NCBI GenBank assembly: GCA_947643715.1
Contig: CANRXB010000013.1
Span: forward strand, 1-63,790
DNA length: 63,790 nucleotides
Direction: 5' to 3'
From: an uncultured bacterium
GTDB taxonomy: Bacteria > Bacillota > Clostridia > Oscillospirales > Oscillospiraceae
The stretch's first letter is position 1. Each line of letters opens with the position of its first letter. This document shows, in pieces, positions 14,784 through 23,518 of the stretch. The translations under genes were made by a program, and so were the position numbers. The notes below the pieces were generated by a model. That model did no database searches. It was not told the DNA's origin and worked only from the letters and a program-made list of their open reading frames with translations.

Positions 14784-17579
14784 ATGGCTTCCACACAAAA
14801 GAAAACTCCGAGCAGTGCAGGCGGCTCCGGCAGCCGCGCGTCGTCCACGTCCAGGAACGGCGGCAGACGCAGCTCGTCTCAGTCCAAGTCCAGGTCCCAG
14901 GGCAGGGGCAAAGCCTCGGCCCGGAAGGCCGCGCCCCAGAAAAAGCCCTACCGCCGGGAGGTGGGCGGGGCGGTATGCCTGCTCTTGGCCCTGTTCGGGG
15001 CCATCGGCTACTTCAAGACGGACGAGGGGGCGATCATCGCCCTGTTCTGCGATCTGCTCAAAGGGCTGTGCGGCTACGGCTTCTACGTGGCCCCGCCCCT
15101 GCTGCTCGCGACGGCGTACATCCTCATCTTCCACCGCGGCCGTCCCGTCCGCCTGCGGGTGGCCGGGACGCTGAGCCTGCCGGTACTGGTGGGCGCGGTG
15201 TTCCACCTCCTGCTGTGCCAGACCTCGTATGAGTGGGGGCTGGACTTTTTCGTCCGGCTCTGGAAGGACGGCAGGGCCGCCGCTTCCGGCGGCGTGGTGG
15301 GGGGTATGCTCGCCATGGCCTTCCGCTTCGCCTTCACCACGGTAGGGGCGGCGATCGTCCTGCTGCTGCTCCTGGCGGCGGCGGCGCTGTGCGCCCTGCG
15401 CCTCACTCCGTCGGACGTCCTGGACTACATCCGGGAGCGGAAGGAGAGCCGGGTGGAGTACGACCCGGAGGACTATCCGGAAAAGCCCGCCAGGAAGGGG
15501 CGGGAGCCCGTGCCGGCCCCTGTCCCCGTCAAGCACAAGGGAGCCATCGACATCCCGGTGGACGACGGGCCCCTGCTGACGAAGAAGCCCACCAAGCCTG
15601 TGGCCACCGTGCGCAAGAAGTCCTTTTTCGATAAGGTCGCTGGGGTGGCCGCACCGGGCCAGGAGGAGGCGCCCGAGGAGGAGGCCCCTGAGTATGAGGA
15701 CGTGCCCGAGCTGCGCCCCATGAAGGAGCCCCCGCGGACCCCCAGGCCGGAGCCGGTGGCCGCGCCGCCCATGACGGTGGACGATCTGGTGCCGCCCCCC
15801 GCGCCCACGCCCATCCGGGAGGAGCACGGCGCTGTCCCCGCCGCGCCGGAGCAGCCCCTGCCGCCTCCGGCGGTCCATGAGCCGGAAGAGCCCTTGCCGC
15901 CCCCGGTGATCCGGGAGCCGGAGGTCCCCAGAGCGGTCCGCCCGGGGAACGCGGCGGCGGAAGCGCAGAAGGAGGTGCAGGACATCTCCCGCACGATCCA
16001 GGCGGGGCTGGAGCAGGAGCCGCCCGCTTACCGCTATCCGCCCGTGTCCCTGCTCAACGAAGGGCGGGGCGGGAACGCCTCCGCTGCGGAGGGGGAGCTC
16101 CACGCCAACCAGCAGCGCCTCCAGGACGCCTTGCAGTCCTTCGGGGTGAGCGCCCGCATCGTCAACGTCATCCGCGGCCCCGCCGTCACCCGGTATGAGC
16201 TGGAGCTGGACCAGGGGGTGAAACTGAACAAGATCACCAACCTGTCCGGCGATATCGCGCTGGCCCTGGGGGCGTCCGCCGTGCGGGTGGCCCCCATCCC
16301 GGACAAGATCTCCACCGTGGGCATCGAGGTGCCCAACCGGCAGGTGAGCCCGGTGTGCATCCGGGACGTGATCGGCTCGAAAACGTTCACCGACAGCCCG
16401 TCCAAGGTGTCGTTCGCCGTGGGAAAGGACATCGGGGGCGCTCCCATCGTGGGCAACATCGCCCGCCTGCCCCATATGCTCATCGCGGGCACCACCGGCT
16501 CGGGCAAATCGGTGTGTACCAACTCCCTCATCATCTCCCTGCTGTATAAGGCCACCCCGGAGGAGGTCCGCCTCATCATGGTGGACCCCAAGATGGTGGA
16601 GCTGAGCGTGTACAACGGCATCCCCCACCTGCTCATCCCGGTGGTCACCGACCCGAAGAAGGCCGCCGGGGCCCTGCAATGGGCGGTGAGCGAGATGATG
16701 AAGCGGTATCAACGGTTCTCCGACGTGGGGGCCAAGGACCTGGCCTCCTTCAACAACCACGCCCGGAAACGGGACGACCTGGAGCCCATGCCCCAGATCG
16801 TAGTGGTCATCGACGAGCTGGCTGACCTGATGCTGGTGGCGGCAAAAGAAGTGGAGGAATCCATCTGCCGGGTGGCCCAGATGGGCCGCGCCTCGGGGAT
16901 ACATCTGGTCATCGCCACCCAGAGCCCCAGGGCGGACGTGATCACCGGCCTGATGAAAGCCAACATCCCCAGCCGCATCGCGTTCGCGGTGGCCTCCAGC
17001 CTGGAGTCCCGCATCATCCTGGATACAGTGGGCGCGGAGAAGCTGGTGGGCAAGGGCGACATGCTGTACGCCCCCTTGGGAGAGGACAAGCTGCGGGTGC
17101 AGGGCTGCTTCATCTCGGAGGAGGAGGTGGCCAACGTGGTGGAGTTCATCAAGGACGGCGCCGCGGCCCGGTACGACGAGTCGGTGATGCACGAGATCGA
17201 GAAGAACGCCGAGGACAAGGACAAAGCCGCCAAGGGCGTGGGCGGGTCCGAGCCGGGTGGCGGGGACGACTACGACGAGCTGCTGCCCGCCGCGATCGAC
17301 GTGGTGCTGGAGGTGGGGCAGGCGTCCGTGTCCATGCTCCAGCGCCGGCTGAAGCTGGGGTACGGCCGGGCCGCCCGTCTGGTGGATCAGATGGAGGAGA
17401 AGGGGGTCGTAGGGCCCTTCGAGGGCTCCAAGCCCCGTCAATTGCTCATCACGAAGGAGCAGTGGGCGGAGATGCAGTACCGCCAGGGCATGGTGCCCGC
17501 CGTCCCCGACGAGCTGCCCTTCGAGGGGGACGCGCTCCCGCAGGAGCGGGAGGCCCCGCCCTTCGATATGGACGGATGA
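14784..17579 (+). CDS. ftsK: DNA translocase FtsK/SpoIIIE
   Basis: This 931-aa DNA pump acts at the division or sporulation septum. Residues about 1-55 are a basic Ser/Lys/Arg-rich tail. Membrane helices lie at about 56-210. A Pro/Glu-rich linker runs to about 400. The RecA-like motor has Walker A GTTGSGKSV and Walker B VVVIDELADLMLVA. The winged-helix gamma domain (ASVSMLQRRLKLGYGRAARL) binds orienting DNA sites. The order matches the SpoIIIE/FtsK family. It shares an operon with uppP. Confidence 0.95.
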   Translation: MASTQKKTPSSAGGSGSRASSTSRNGGRRSSSQSKSRSQGRGKASARKAAPQKKPYRREVGGAVCLLLALFGAIGYFKTDEGAIIALFCDLLKGLCGYGFYVAPPLLLATAYILIFHRGRPVRLRVAGTLSLPVLVGAVFHLLLCQTSYEWGLDFFVRLWKDGRAAASGGVVGGMLAMAFRFAFTTVGAAIVLLLLLAAAALCALRLTPSDVLDYIRERKESRVEYDPEDYPEKPARKGREPVPAPVPVKHKGAIDIPVDDGPLLTKKPTKPVATVRKKSFFDKVAGVAAPGQEEAPEEEAPEYEDVPELRPMKEPPRTPRPEPVAAPPMTVDDLVPPPAPTPIREEHGAVPAAPEQPLPPPAVHEPEEPLPPPVIREPEVPRAVRPGNAAAEAQKEVQDISRTIQAGLEQEPPAYRYPPVSLLNEGRGGNASAAEGELHANQQRLQDALQSFGVSARIVNVIRGPAVTRYELELDQGVKLNKITNLSGDIALALGASAVRVAPIPDKISTVGIEVPNRQVSPVCIRDVIGSKTFTDSPSKVSFAVGKDIGGAPIVGNIARLPHMLIAGTTGSGKSVCTNSLIISLLYKATPEEVRLIMVDPKMVELSVYNGIPHLLIPVVTDPKKAAGALQWAVSEMMKRYQRFSDVGAKDLASFNNHARKRDDLEPMPQIVVVIDELADLMLVAAKEVEESICRVAQMGRASGIHLVIATQSPRADVITGLMKANIPSRIAFAVASSLESRIILDTVGAEKLVGKGDMLYAPLGEDKLRVQGCFISEEEVANVVEFIKDGAAARYDESVMHEIEKNAEDKDKAAKGVGGSEPGGGDDYDELLPAAIDVVLEVGQASVSMLQRRLKLGYGRAARLVDQMEEKGVVGPFEGSKPRQLLITKEQWAEMQYRQGMVPAVPDELPFEGDALPQEREAPPFDMDG

Positions 17580-17584
17580 TGACA

Positions 17585-17615
17585 GCGCCGCCGGGTCTTT
17601 CCCGGCGGCGCCGTT
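17585..17615 (+). terminator. Terminator after ftsK
   Basis: An 11-bp GC stem, GCGCCGCCGGG / CCCGGCGGCGC (17585-17595 with 17601-17611), is followed by CGTTTT. Confidence 0.75.
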
Positions 17616-17657
17616 TTCAGGAGCGCGGCCCGTGGGAGGGCGCGCACGTATCCAGGA

Positions 17658-18617
17658 TCAGCGGAACCAGCCGCCGGTGTCGCGGTTGTCCAGCACGTCC
17701 AGCATGGCCGACAGCATCTGCGCGGCCTCGGCGCGGGTGAGGGACTTGTGCAGGTCCGTGCTGCTGTTCAGTACGGACACCGCCTCCATGTTCACCACCG
17801 ACTGGTAGGCCCAGGCGGGAGCGGTCTCCGCAGAGAAGGTGGAGGTGGCGCCGGACACGTCCCCGGTGGCCAGCAGCCGGTCGATGATGACCGCCGCTTC
17901 CGCCTGGGTCACCGCGCTGCCGGGGGCGAACACGGTCTGGCCCGCGTCGTTGCGGCTGCCCTGCACCGTGCCCACCACCAGAGCGGCGGACACGTAGCCC
18001 TTGGCCCAGGCGGAGATGTCCCCGTCGTCATAGAACCCGGTGAGGGTCACGTCGGCCAGGGGGGACTTTCCGGCGGCGGTCATGGCCATGGCCAGGAACT
18101 CCTCCCGGGTGAAGCTGTCCTGGGGATCGAAGCAGTACAGATCCCCTACCTTCCGGCCGGTGTATACCCCGGCCTCCGCCAGACGAAGTGCGGCGTAGTG
18201 GGCGGGATCCCCCGTCATGTCGGAATAGTTCACCGAGGTGGACTGCTTCTGGATGGAGACCTTCACCGTGGCGGGCTTGGAGGTGTTGCCCTTGGCGTCG
18301 ATGGCCACATAGGTGAAGGAGTCCTTGCCCTTCTTCCCTTCATAGGGAGTATAGGTGAACGCGGCGGGATCGTTCTCGTCCATGGCCACCTGGCCCCGGG
18401 CGGGACTGTCCACTACCTGGAAGGTGACCAGGTCCCCTTCCGGGTCCACGGCGGCGAAGCGGCTGGAGATGGCCACCCCTTTATAGGTGGTGAGGGTGAG
18501 GTCCTCCGCGATGGGGGCGGCGTTCTCCACCTCGGCAGTGGCGGTGGTCAGGGCCAGCGCCGGTACGAACAGCGCCCCGGTCAGGCAGAGGGATAAGATC
18601 GTGATGCGGGTCTTCAA
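17658..18617 (-). CDS. SLH-domain secreted protein with Ig/cadherin-like domain
   Basis: This 319-aa exported protein has a signal peptide (ITILSLCLTGALFVPALAL). Residues about 35-130 form an Ig/cadherin-like domain (AVDPEGDLVTFQVVDSPARG, DSFTYVAIDAKGN). Three S-layer homology repeats follow, including YFC-like FDPQDSFTREEFLAM, FAPGSAVTQAEAAVI and SLTRAEAAQML. SLH repeats bind pyruvylated or similar secondary wall polymers, so it is probably anchored to the cell wall. A TTG start at 18617 has an AGGAGG site 8 nt upstream. Its operon partner is not evident; it faces rodA from the same strand. Confidence 0.85.
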   Translation of the reverse strand: MKTRITILSLCLTGALFVPALALTTATAEVENAAPIAEDLTLTTYKGVAISSRFAAVDPEGDLVTFQVVDSPARGQVAMDENDPAAFTYTPYEGKKGKDSFTYVAIDAKGNTSKPATVKVSIQKQSTSVNYSDMTGDPAHYAALRLAEAGVYTGRKVGDLYCFDPQDSFTREEFLAMAMTAAGKSPLADVTLTGFYDDGDISAWAKGYVSAALVVGTVQGSRNDAGQTVFAPGSAVTQAEAAVIIDRLLATGDVSGATSTFSAETAPAWAYQSVVNMEAVSVLNSSTDLHKSLTRAEAAQMLSAMLDVLDNRDTGGWFR

Positions 18618-18660
18618 AGGGAAAGCCTCCTTTGTATGAAGTATGGGACTAGCTTACGCC

Positions 18661-18711
18661 GAAAAGGAAAAAAATATGCGCACGCTCCTTTTCCTAGGAA
18701 CGTGCGCATAT
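18661..18711 (-). terminator. Terminator after rodA
   Basis: A perfect 11-bp stem, ATATGCGCACG / CGTGCGCATAT (18674-18684 with 18701-18711), is followed on the minus strand by TTTTTTTCC. It ends the rodA transcript just ahead of the SLH gene. Confidence 0.85.
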
Positions 18712-18723
18712 CTGTCCGGAAGG

Positions 18724-19914
18724 CTAGAGCAGGCTGCGGTCTTTCAGCCAGCTCGGCAAGGGCCGCATCTTGATGCCGGACACGATCCCCATGGCGATGA
18801 ACAGCGTGAGGGTGGACGAGCCGCCGTAGCTGAAGAACGGGAGCGTCAGACCGATGACAGGCCCGACGTACAGGCACATGGCCACATTGATGATGGTCTG
18901 GGCCATGAGCATCCCGGCGATGCCCATGGAGATATAGGCGGACATATGGCTCTTGGCCCGGCGGGACACCCATACGCACCGCAATATGATGGCCAGCAGC
19001 ATCAGCAGCACCGCGCAGCAGCCCACCAGGCCGAACTCCTCCCCGCATACGGCGAAGATGAAGTCGGTGTGGCGGGCGGGCAGGCTGTTGGAGTAAGGGG
19101 AGTGGGTCTGCTTGCCTTGCAGGTAGCCCATGCCGGTGAGCTGGCCGGAGCCGATGGCCAGGAGCGAACGGCTCTGCTGCCAGCCGGTGCCCCGAGGGTC
19201 CAGGTAGTTGCCCTTCAGGTGCTCCACCACCACCCGGAAACGCATGATGCGGTAGTCCGTCCAGTAACGCTCGATGCGGGGGAGGATGAAGTGCCACAAA
19301 AAGACCACCCCGCCCACCAAAGGCGCGCCTACGCCGATGAACCACCACTTGCTCACCCCGGCTACCCAGGCCATGATGACGAAGATGAACAGGTAGACCA
19401 GCACCATGCCGAAGTCCCCGGACAGCACCGCCAGCAGGCCGGCGAAAACGCAGGTGAGCATCCCATATTTCACGATGGAAGAGAAACGCCCCAGCCCGCG
19501 GGGCCGTTCTTTGTTGATCAGCCAGGCCAGCACCACGATGAAGGACAACTTGGCGATCTCCCCGGGCTGGAAGCCGAAGGGCACGCCGGGGAGGTAGACC
19601 CAGCTCTTGTTGCCCGTGCCGTCGTCCACGCCGAAGCGGACGATGAGCAGGATCACGCCAAGCCCCAGCACCAGGAACACCCACCACCATTTTTCCATCA
19701 GGAACTCGAAATCGATGAAGGTGACCCAGATATAGGCCACGATGCCCAGGCAGATGAACATGGCCTGCTTCATGGGGTAATCGGCGAGGCCCTCCCGGTA
19801 ACGGGTGGCGCTGTAGATGAGCACCAGTCCCATGAGGCTGGCCAGGATGCACAGGAGCAGCAGGACCACGTCGCCCTTTTGGAAGAACTCCTTCAATGTG
19901 CGTGTCGGCTGCAA
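18724..19914 (-). CDS. rodA: Rod-shape peptidoglycan polymerase RodA (SEDS family)
   Basis: This is a 396-aa SEDS glycosyltransferase that polymerises lipid II during elongation. About ten membrane helices are visible. Family motifs include the post-helix LIYSATRY near the N-terminus, PGEIAKLSF, DFGMVLVYLFIF, the GSGQLTGMGYLQGKQTHS loop and DFIFAVCGEEFGLVG, then FFSYGGSSTLTL near the C-terminus. The catalytic Asp/Glu region around TDFIFAV fits RodA/FtsW. A TTG start at 19914 (MQPTRTLKEFF) is preferred because GGGGGG lies upstream; the longer frame to 19962 runs into the promoter. Confidence 0.93.
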   Translation of the reverse strand: MQPTRTLKEFFQKGDVVLLLLCILASLMGLVLIYSATRYREGLADYPMKQAMFICLGIVAYIWVTFIDFEFLMEKWWWVFLVLGLGVILLIVRFGVDDGTGNKSWVYLPGVPFGFQPGEIAKLSFIVVLAWLINKERPRGLGRFSSIVKYGMLTCVFAGLLAVLSGDFGMVLVYLFIFVIMAWVAGVSKWWFIGVGAPLVGGVVFLWHFILPRIERYWTDYRIMRFRVVVEHLKGNYLDPRGTGWQQSRSLLAIGSGQLTGMGYLQGKQTHSPYSNSLPARHTDFIFAVCGEEFGLVGCCAVLLMLLAIILRCVWVSRRAKSHMSAYISMGIAGMLMAQTIINVAMCLYVGPVIGLTLPFFSYGGSSTLTLFIAMGIVSGIKMRPLPSWLKDRSLL

Positions 19915-19950
19915 GGCGGCGCCCCCCTTTCCCGATGGAAACTGCAAGTT

Positions 19951-19983
19951 AGTATAGCACATTCCCGCGAGATATGCTATACT
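19951..19983. promoter_or_regulatory. Divergent extended -10 promoters for rodA and tsaE
   Basis: A perfect inverted repeat AGTATAGCA (19951-19959) / TGCTATACT (19975-19983) supplies TGC-TATACT extended -10 elements on both strands, facing rodA to the left and tsaE to the right, with 15 bp between. No strong -35 boxes are seen. The symmetry could also be an operator. Confidence 0.65.
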
Positions 19984-20033
19984 ATTCGGAAAGAGTTTTC
20001 AGGATCTTGATCTTTCACGGGAGGAGAAGGGAC

Positions 20034-20462
20034 ATGGAATTCGTCACCCACAGCAGGGAGGAGACCGAGGCGCTGGGCGGACGGCTGGCCGGGGCTTTGA
20101 CCGGGGGCCGGGTGGTGGCCTTCACCGGGGACCTGGGCGCGGGCAAGACCGCTTTCGTGGCCGGCATGGCCAAGGCCCTCGGGGTGGAGGAGCGGGTGAC
20201 CAGCCCCACCTTCACCATCGTCAACGAATACGAGGGGGGGCGCCTGCCCCTGTTCCACTTCGACATGTACCGGCTGGGCAGCGCCGACGAGCTGTTCCAC
20301 ATCGGCTGGGAGGATTACCTGGCCCGGGGAGGCGTGTGCGCCGTGGAATGGAGCGAGAACGTGGCGGAGGCCATAGAGGACGGCGCGGTGCGGGTGTCCA
20401 TCGTCCGGGGGGACGGGGACGACGACCGCATCGTCAGGATCGAGGGGGTGCAGGGGCTGTGA
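20034..20462 (+). CDS. tsaE: tRNA t6A biosynthesis ATPase TsaE
   Basis: This 143-aa ATPase is needed, with TsaB, TsaC and TsaD, to make threonylcarbamoyl-adenosine at position 37 of ANN-decoding tRNAs. Walker A is [10 protein letters not shown] (about 33-42). The conserved [21 protein letters not shown] and CAVEWSENV motifs are present. It has a GGGAGGAG ribosome site. The stop codon overlaps the GTG start of tsaB by 4 bp. Confidence 0.93.
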   Translation: MEFVTHSREETEALGGRLAGALTGGRVVAFTGDLGAGKTAFVAGMAKALGVEERVTSPTFTIVNEYEGGRLPLFHFDMYRLGSADELFHIGWEDYLARGGVCAVEWSENVAEAIEDGAVRVSIVRGDGDDDRIVRIEGVQGL

Positions 20463-21169
20463 AGATCATCGCGTTGGAGAGCTCGGCCGTCACCGCCTGC
20501 GTGGCGGTCACGGAGGACGAAAAGCTGCTGGCCCAGTCCTTCCAGAACAGCGGGCTGACCCACTCGGCCACCCTCATGCCCATGGCGGCGGACCTGCTGA
20601 AGAACGCCGGACTGTCCCTGGACGAGATGGACGTGGTGGCGGTGGCGGCAGGGCCCGGGTCGTTCACCGGGGTGCGCATCGGCGTGGCCGCAGCCAAGGG
20701 GCTGGCCTGGCCGGGGGAGAAGCCCTGCGCGCCCTGCTCCACGCTGGAGTCCATGGCCTGGCAGTGTGCCCACCTGGAGGGGGAGATCTGCGCCGCTATG
20801 GACGCCCGGCGCGATCAGATCTACTGCGCCCGGTTCCAGGCGCAGGACGGAGGGTTGTCCCGGCTCACCGAGGACCGGGCCATGGGGCTGGAGGAGTTGG
20901 CCCGGGAGGTGCGCGGGTCCGGTCGGACGCAGATCCTGGTGGGGGACGGCGGAGCGCTGGTCCAGCGGTGGCTGGAGTCCCAGGGTCTGCCCTGCCGCCT
21001 CATGCCGCCTCACCTGGTCCACCAGACCGCGTGGGGGGTGGCCCGTGCGGCGCTCAGGCTGGCCCGGGAGGGCGGACTGGTGTCCGCCGCCGCCCTGACG
21101 CCCAGTTACCACCGCCTCAGCCAAGCGGAACGGGAGCGGCTGGAGAGGATGGGGCCGGACGGGCGTTGA
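20459..21169 (+). CDS. tsaB: tRNA t6A biosynthesis protein TsaB
   Basis: This 236-aa Kae1-like ASKHA-fold partner activates TsaD in t6A synthesis. It begins [17 protein letters not shown], with THSATLMP and the hallmark AVAAGPGSFTGVRIGVAAAKGLA. The GTG start overlaps the tsaE stop. In many Firmicutes rimI and tsaD follow, but here the next gene is on the other strand. Confidence 0.92.
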   Translation: MKIIALESSAVTACVAVTEDEKLLAQSFQNSGLTHSATLMPMAADLLKNAGLSLDEMDVVAVAAGPGSFTGVRIGVAAAKGLAWPGEKPCAPCSTLESMAWQCAHLEGEICAAMDARRDQIYCARFQAQDGGLSRLTEDRAMGLEELAREVRGSGRTQILVGDGGALVQRWLESQGLPCRLMPPHLVHQTAWGVARAALRLAREGGLVSAAALTPSYHRLSQAERERLERMGPDGR

Positions 21170-21219
21170 GGAAGAGCGGAGATATCCCAGACGAGACGAT
21201 ACGGGCCTGCGCCGGATGT

Positions 21220-22131
21220 TCATGTCCTCGGCGCGTAGCTCGACCCGGCAGGATAGAAGAAGTTCACCTTCTTGTCCGACAGCTTGATGTCCAGCTCCTT
21301 GGCCCGCAAAGGTTCGCCGTCCACCACGGCCACCAGCTCCTTCTGAGCGCGGATGGAGACGGAATGCCCTTGACGGTACAAGATGAGGTCGGGGTAGTCG
21401 CGGTATCCCCCGCTGGCGTACTGCCTGATCAGCCGGAAGAAGGTGAGACGGCTCACCTTAGGCACCACCAGCGTCTCCAGCAGGCCGTCGTCGGGCAGGT
21501 TGTCCCCTACGGGCATGAAGCCGCCGCCGTAGTACCTGCCGCTGCATACGCAGACGATGGTGGTCTCGCCGTCGAAATGCAGGTCGCCGCAGTCCACGGC
21601 CATGGGCTGCGCGATGCCCTTGCAGATCACGTTGACCAGCAGGGAGAGGATGTACGCCCCGATTCCGCTCACCAGAGGCAGGGCGTTGTATCGGTCCTTG
21701 TCCACGGCGATGCGGGAGTCCAGCCCGCAGCATACGATGTCGAGGCCCAGCAGGCCGTTGCAGTCGATGAGGTCCATCGCGGCCTGGGGCCCCCGGGACA
21801 GGGCGGCGAGGTCGGAGAACCTCGCCCGGCTCTCCGGCCCGAAGATCTTCAGGAAGTCGTTGCCCGTGCCGATGGGCACGTTGGTGACGGCGGCGTTGGC
21901 GAAGCCGGCCGCGCCGTTCACTACTTCGTTGAGGGTGCCGTCCCCGCCGCAGGCGTACAGCCGCACGTCCCTGCCGCTGCGCGCCGCTTCGCTGGCGATG
22001 CGGCGGGCGTCCCCCTGCCGCTGGGTGTAGACGATCTGACAGGGGAGGTCCAGCTCACGGATGCGAGCCTCCAGCAGCTTCGTGCTTTTTTTCTTTCCCG
22101 CCGAGGGATTGATGATGAATATGTGCTCCAT
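21220..22131 (-). CDS. Diacylglycerol/lipid kinase family protein (YegS/DagK-like)
   Basis: This 303-aa cytoplasmic lipid kinase has the nucleotide-binding features of the DagK/YegS family: FIINPSAGKKKS at the N-terminus, YACGGDGTLNEVVNGA (the GGDGT motif) and VPIGTGNDFLKIF. The C-terminal beta-sandwich ends NFFYPAGS. The family returns diacylglycerol from lipoteichoic acid or lipid turnover to phosphatidate. The ATG at 22131 has a GGGAGGAG site upstream. Its first 77 bp overlap the end of the RNA methyltransferase frame. Confidence 0.88.
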   Translation of the reverse strand: MEHIFIINPSAGKKKSTKLLEARIRELDLPCQIVYTQRQGDARRIASEAARSGRDVRLYACGGDGTLNEVVNGAAGFANAAVTNVPIGTGNDFLKIFGPESRARFSDLAALSRGPQAAMDLIDCNGLLGLDIVCCGLDSRIAVDKDRYNALPLVSGIGAYILSLLVNVICKGIAQPMAVDCGDLHFDGETTIVCVCSGRYYGGGFMPVGDNLPDDGLLETLVVPKVSRLTFFRLIRQYASGGYRDYPDLILYRQGHSVSIRAQKELVAVVDGEPLRAKELDIKLSDKKVNFFYPAGSSYAPRT

Positions 22132-23302
22132 CGTCCGCTCCTCCCGTCCTCTTTCTCTGTGCTGCATCAGCGGGCCGATGCGTTTGGCCGTACATGAAGA
22201 AGTCGCACTTGATCATGCCGTTGTATAGCTTCCGCTTTTTGTCCGCAGGCCGGCCGAACGTGCGCTCGAACTCGGTGTGGGAGGACAGCACGTCCACCTG
22301 CCAGCCCGCCGGGAGCTTGGCTGCGGCCCGCCCGAAGCTCCGGTACAGCTCCTCCGCCTCCTTCTTTTCCAGCAGGCGCTCGCCGTAGGGCGGGTTGGTC
22401 ACCACCCGGCCCGACGGCTCGGCCCGATGGAACTTCGCCGCGTCCATCACCTCGAAGTGTACCGTGTCCGCCACCCCGGCCAGCTCCGCGTTGTGCCGGG
22501 AGAGCTCCACCGCGGCGGGATCGATGTCGCCGCCCCAGATCTCGAAGCGCTCATGGGATTCCCGGTCCATGGCCTCTTGCGCCGCGTCCATCCACAGCCG
22601 GGAGGGCAGCCACCGCCAGCGCTGGGCCGCGAAGGTGCGCTCCAGCCCGGGGGCCCGGTCCTTTGCGAGGAGCGCCGCCTCGATGGGGATGGTGCCCGAG
22701 CCGCAGAAGGGATCGCAGAAGGGGCCGCGCCCCTTGTACCTGGACAGGGATACCAGCGCCGCGGCCAAGGTCTCCCGCAGGGGCGCGCCCATGTTCTGGG
22801 CCCGGTAGCCCCGCTTGTACAGGCTGTCGCCGGAGGTGTCCAGCATCAAGGAGACCCGATCTTTGAGGATGGAGAACTGCACCTGGTATAAGTCCCCGGT
22901 CTCAGGGAGCTGGACCAGACCATACACCTGCCCTAACCTTTCGCACAGCGCTTTTTTCAGGATGGACTGGCAGGCCGGCACCGAGTGGAGCTGGGAGCTG
23001 ATGGAATATCCCTTCACCGGGAAGCGCCCGTCCCGGGGGATGAACTCCTCCCAGGGCAGGGCGGCACAGCCCTGGAACAGCTCCTCGAAGGAGCGAGCCT
23101 GGAACGTGCCCAGGCACAGCAACACCCGGGCCCCGCAGCGCAGGTTCAGGTCCATCCGGGGGATGTCGGCAGGGGAGCCCTGACACAGCACCCGGCCGTT
23201 CTCGGCCTGCACGCCGGACAGGCCGAGCTTCTTCAGCTCCCAGGCCACGGTGCTCTCCACCCCCATGAGGGTGGGTATGACGAACTGCAATGTCTTGTCC
23301 AT
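22055..23302 (-). CDS. THUMP-domain class I SAM-dependent RNA methyltransferase (YpsC/RlmL-like)
   Basis: This 415-aa rRNA (guanine-N2)-methyltransferase-like protein has an N-terminal ferredoxin-like/THUMP region to about residue 160. The Rossmann methyltransferase follows, with DPFCGSGTIPIEAALLA, WGGDIDPAAVELSRHNAELAG and the catalytic VTNPPYGERL. Family members usually end near KLYNGMIKCDFF. Here the frame runs about 40 residues further (TGGADDGAHIHHQSLGGKE), reading into the next gene in another frame, which suggests loss of the original stop. Confidence 0.85.
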   Translation of the reverse strand: MDKTLQFVIPTLMGVESTVAWELKKLGLSGVQAENGRVLCQGSPADIPRMDLNLRCGARVLLCLGTFQARSFEELFQGCAALPWEEFIPRDGRFPVKGYSISSQLHSVPACQSILKKALCERLGQVYGLVQLPETGDLYQVQFSILKDRVSLMLDTSGDSLYKRGYRAQNMGAPLRETLAAALVSLSRYKGRGPFCDPFCGSGTIPIEAALLAKDRAPGLERTFAAQRWRWLPSRLWMDAAQEAMDRESHERFEIWGGDIDPAAVELSRHNAELAGVADTVHFEVMDAAKFHRAEPSGRVVTNPPYGERLLEKKEAEELYRSFGRAAAKLPAGWQVDVLSSHTEFERTFGRPADKKRKLYNGMIKCDFFMYGQTHRPADAAQRKRTGGADDGAHIHHQSLGGKEKKHEAAGGSHP

Positions 23303-23480
23303 AGTACGCTCCGTCGAAAAAATTTAAGATGTCCCTTGACTTTACATCAGGTGGAGGGTGTAGTATCATGTCACAGGGAGGGAAGTGCTTCACAGATCTT
23401 AGTATAATGTAAAATGGAAGCGCTGGCAACAATAATATGTGGGCGGGCGTGAAAAACTTCTTTCCCTCGGCGCATATCCG

Positions 23481-23489
23481 TGATACAAT
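23481..23489 (+). promoter_or_regulatory. Extended -10 promoter before nfeD-SPFH pair
   Basis: TGA-TACAAT (23481-23489) lies 30 bp before the nfeD start. A similar block is found upstream: TATAAT at 23403-23408 is followed by the same AAAATGGAAGCG string that follows the TACAAT, so a promoter segment seems to be duplicated. The 216-bp gap 23303-23518 holds no gene that I can support. Confidence 0.5.
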
Positions 23490-23518
23490 AAAATGGAAGC
23501 GAGAAAGGAGTGTTGGAT

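Noticed and set aside
13944-17441. Long minus-strand open frame (1165 codons) opposite uppP and ftsK
   Set aside because: It is an antisense shadow caused by high GC3 in the real genes; the product is His/Gln/Pro-rich low-complexity sequence without motifs, whereas the plus strand encodes complete UppP and FtsK.
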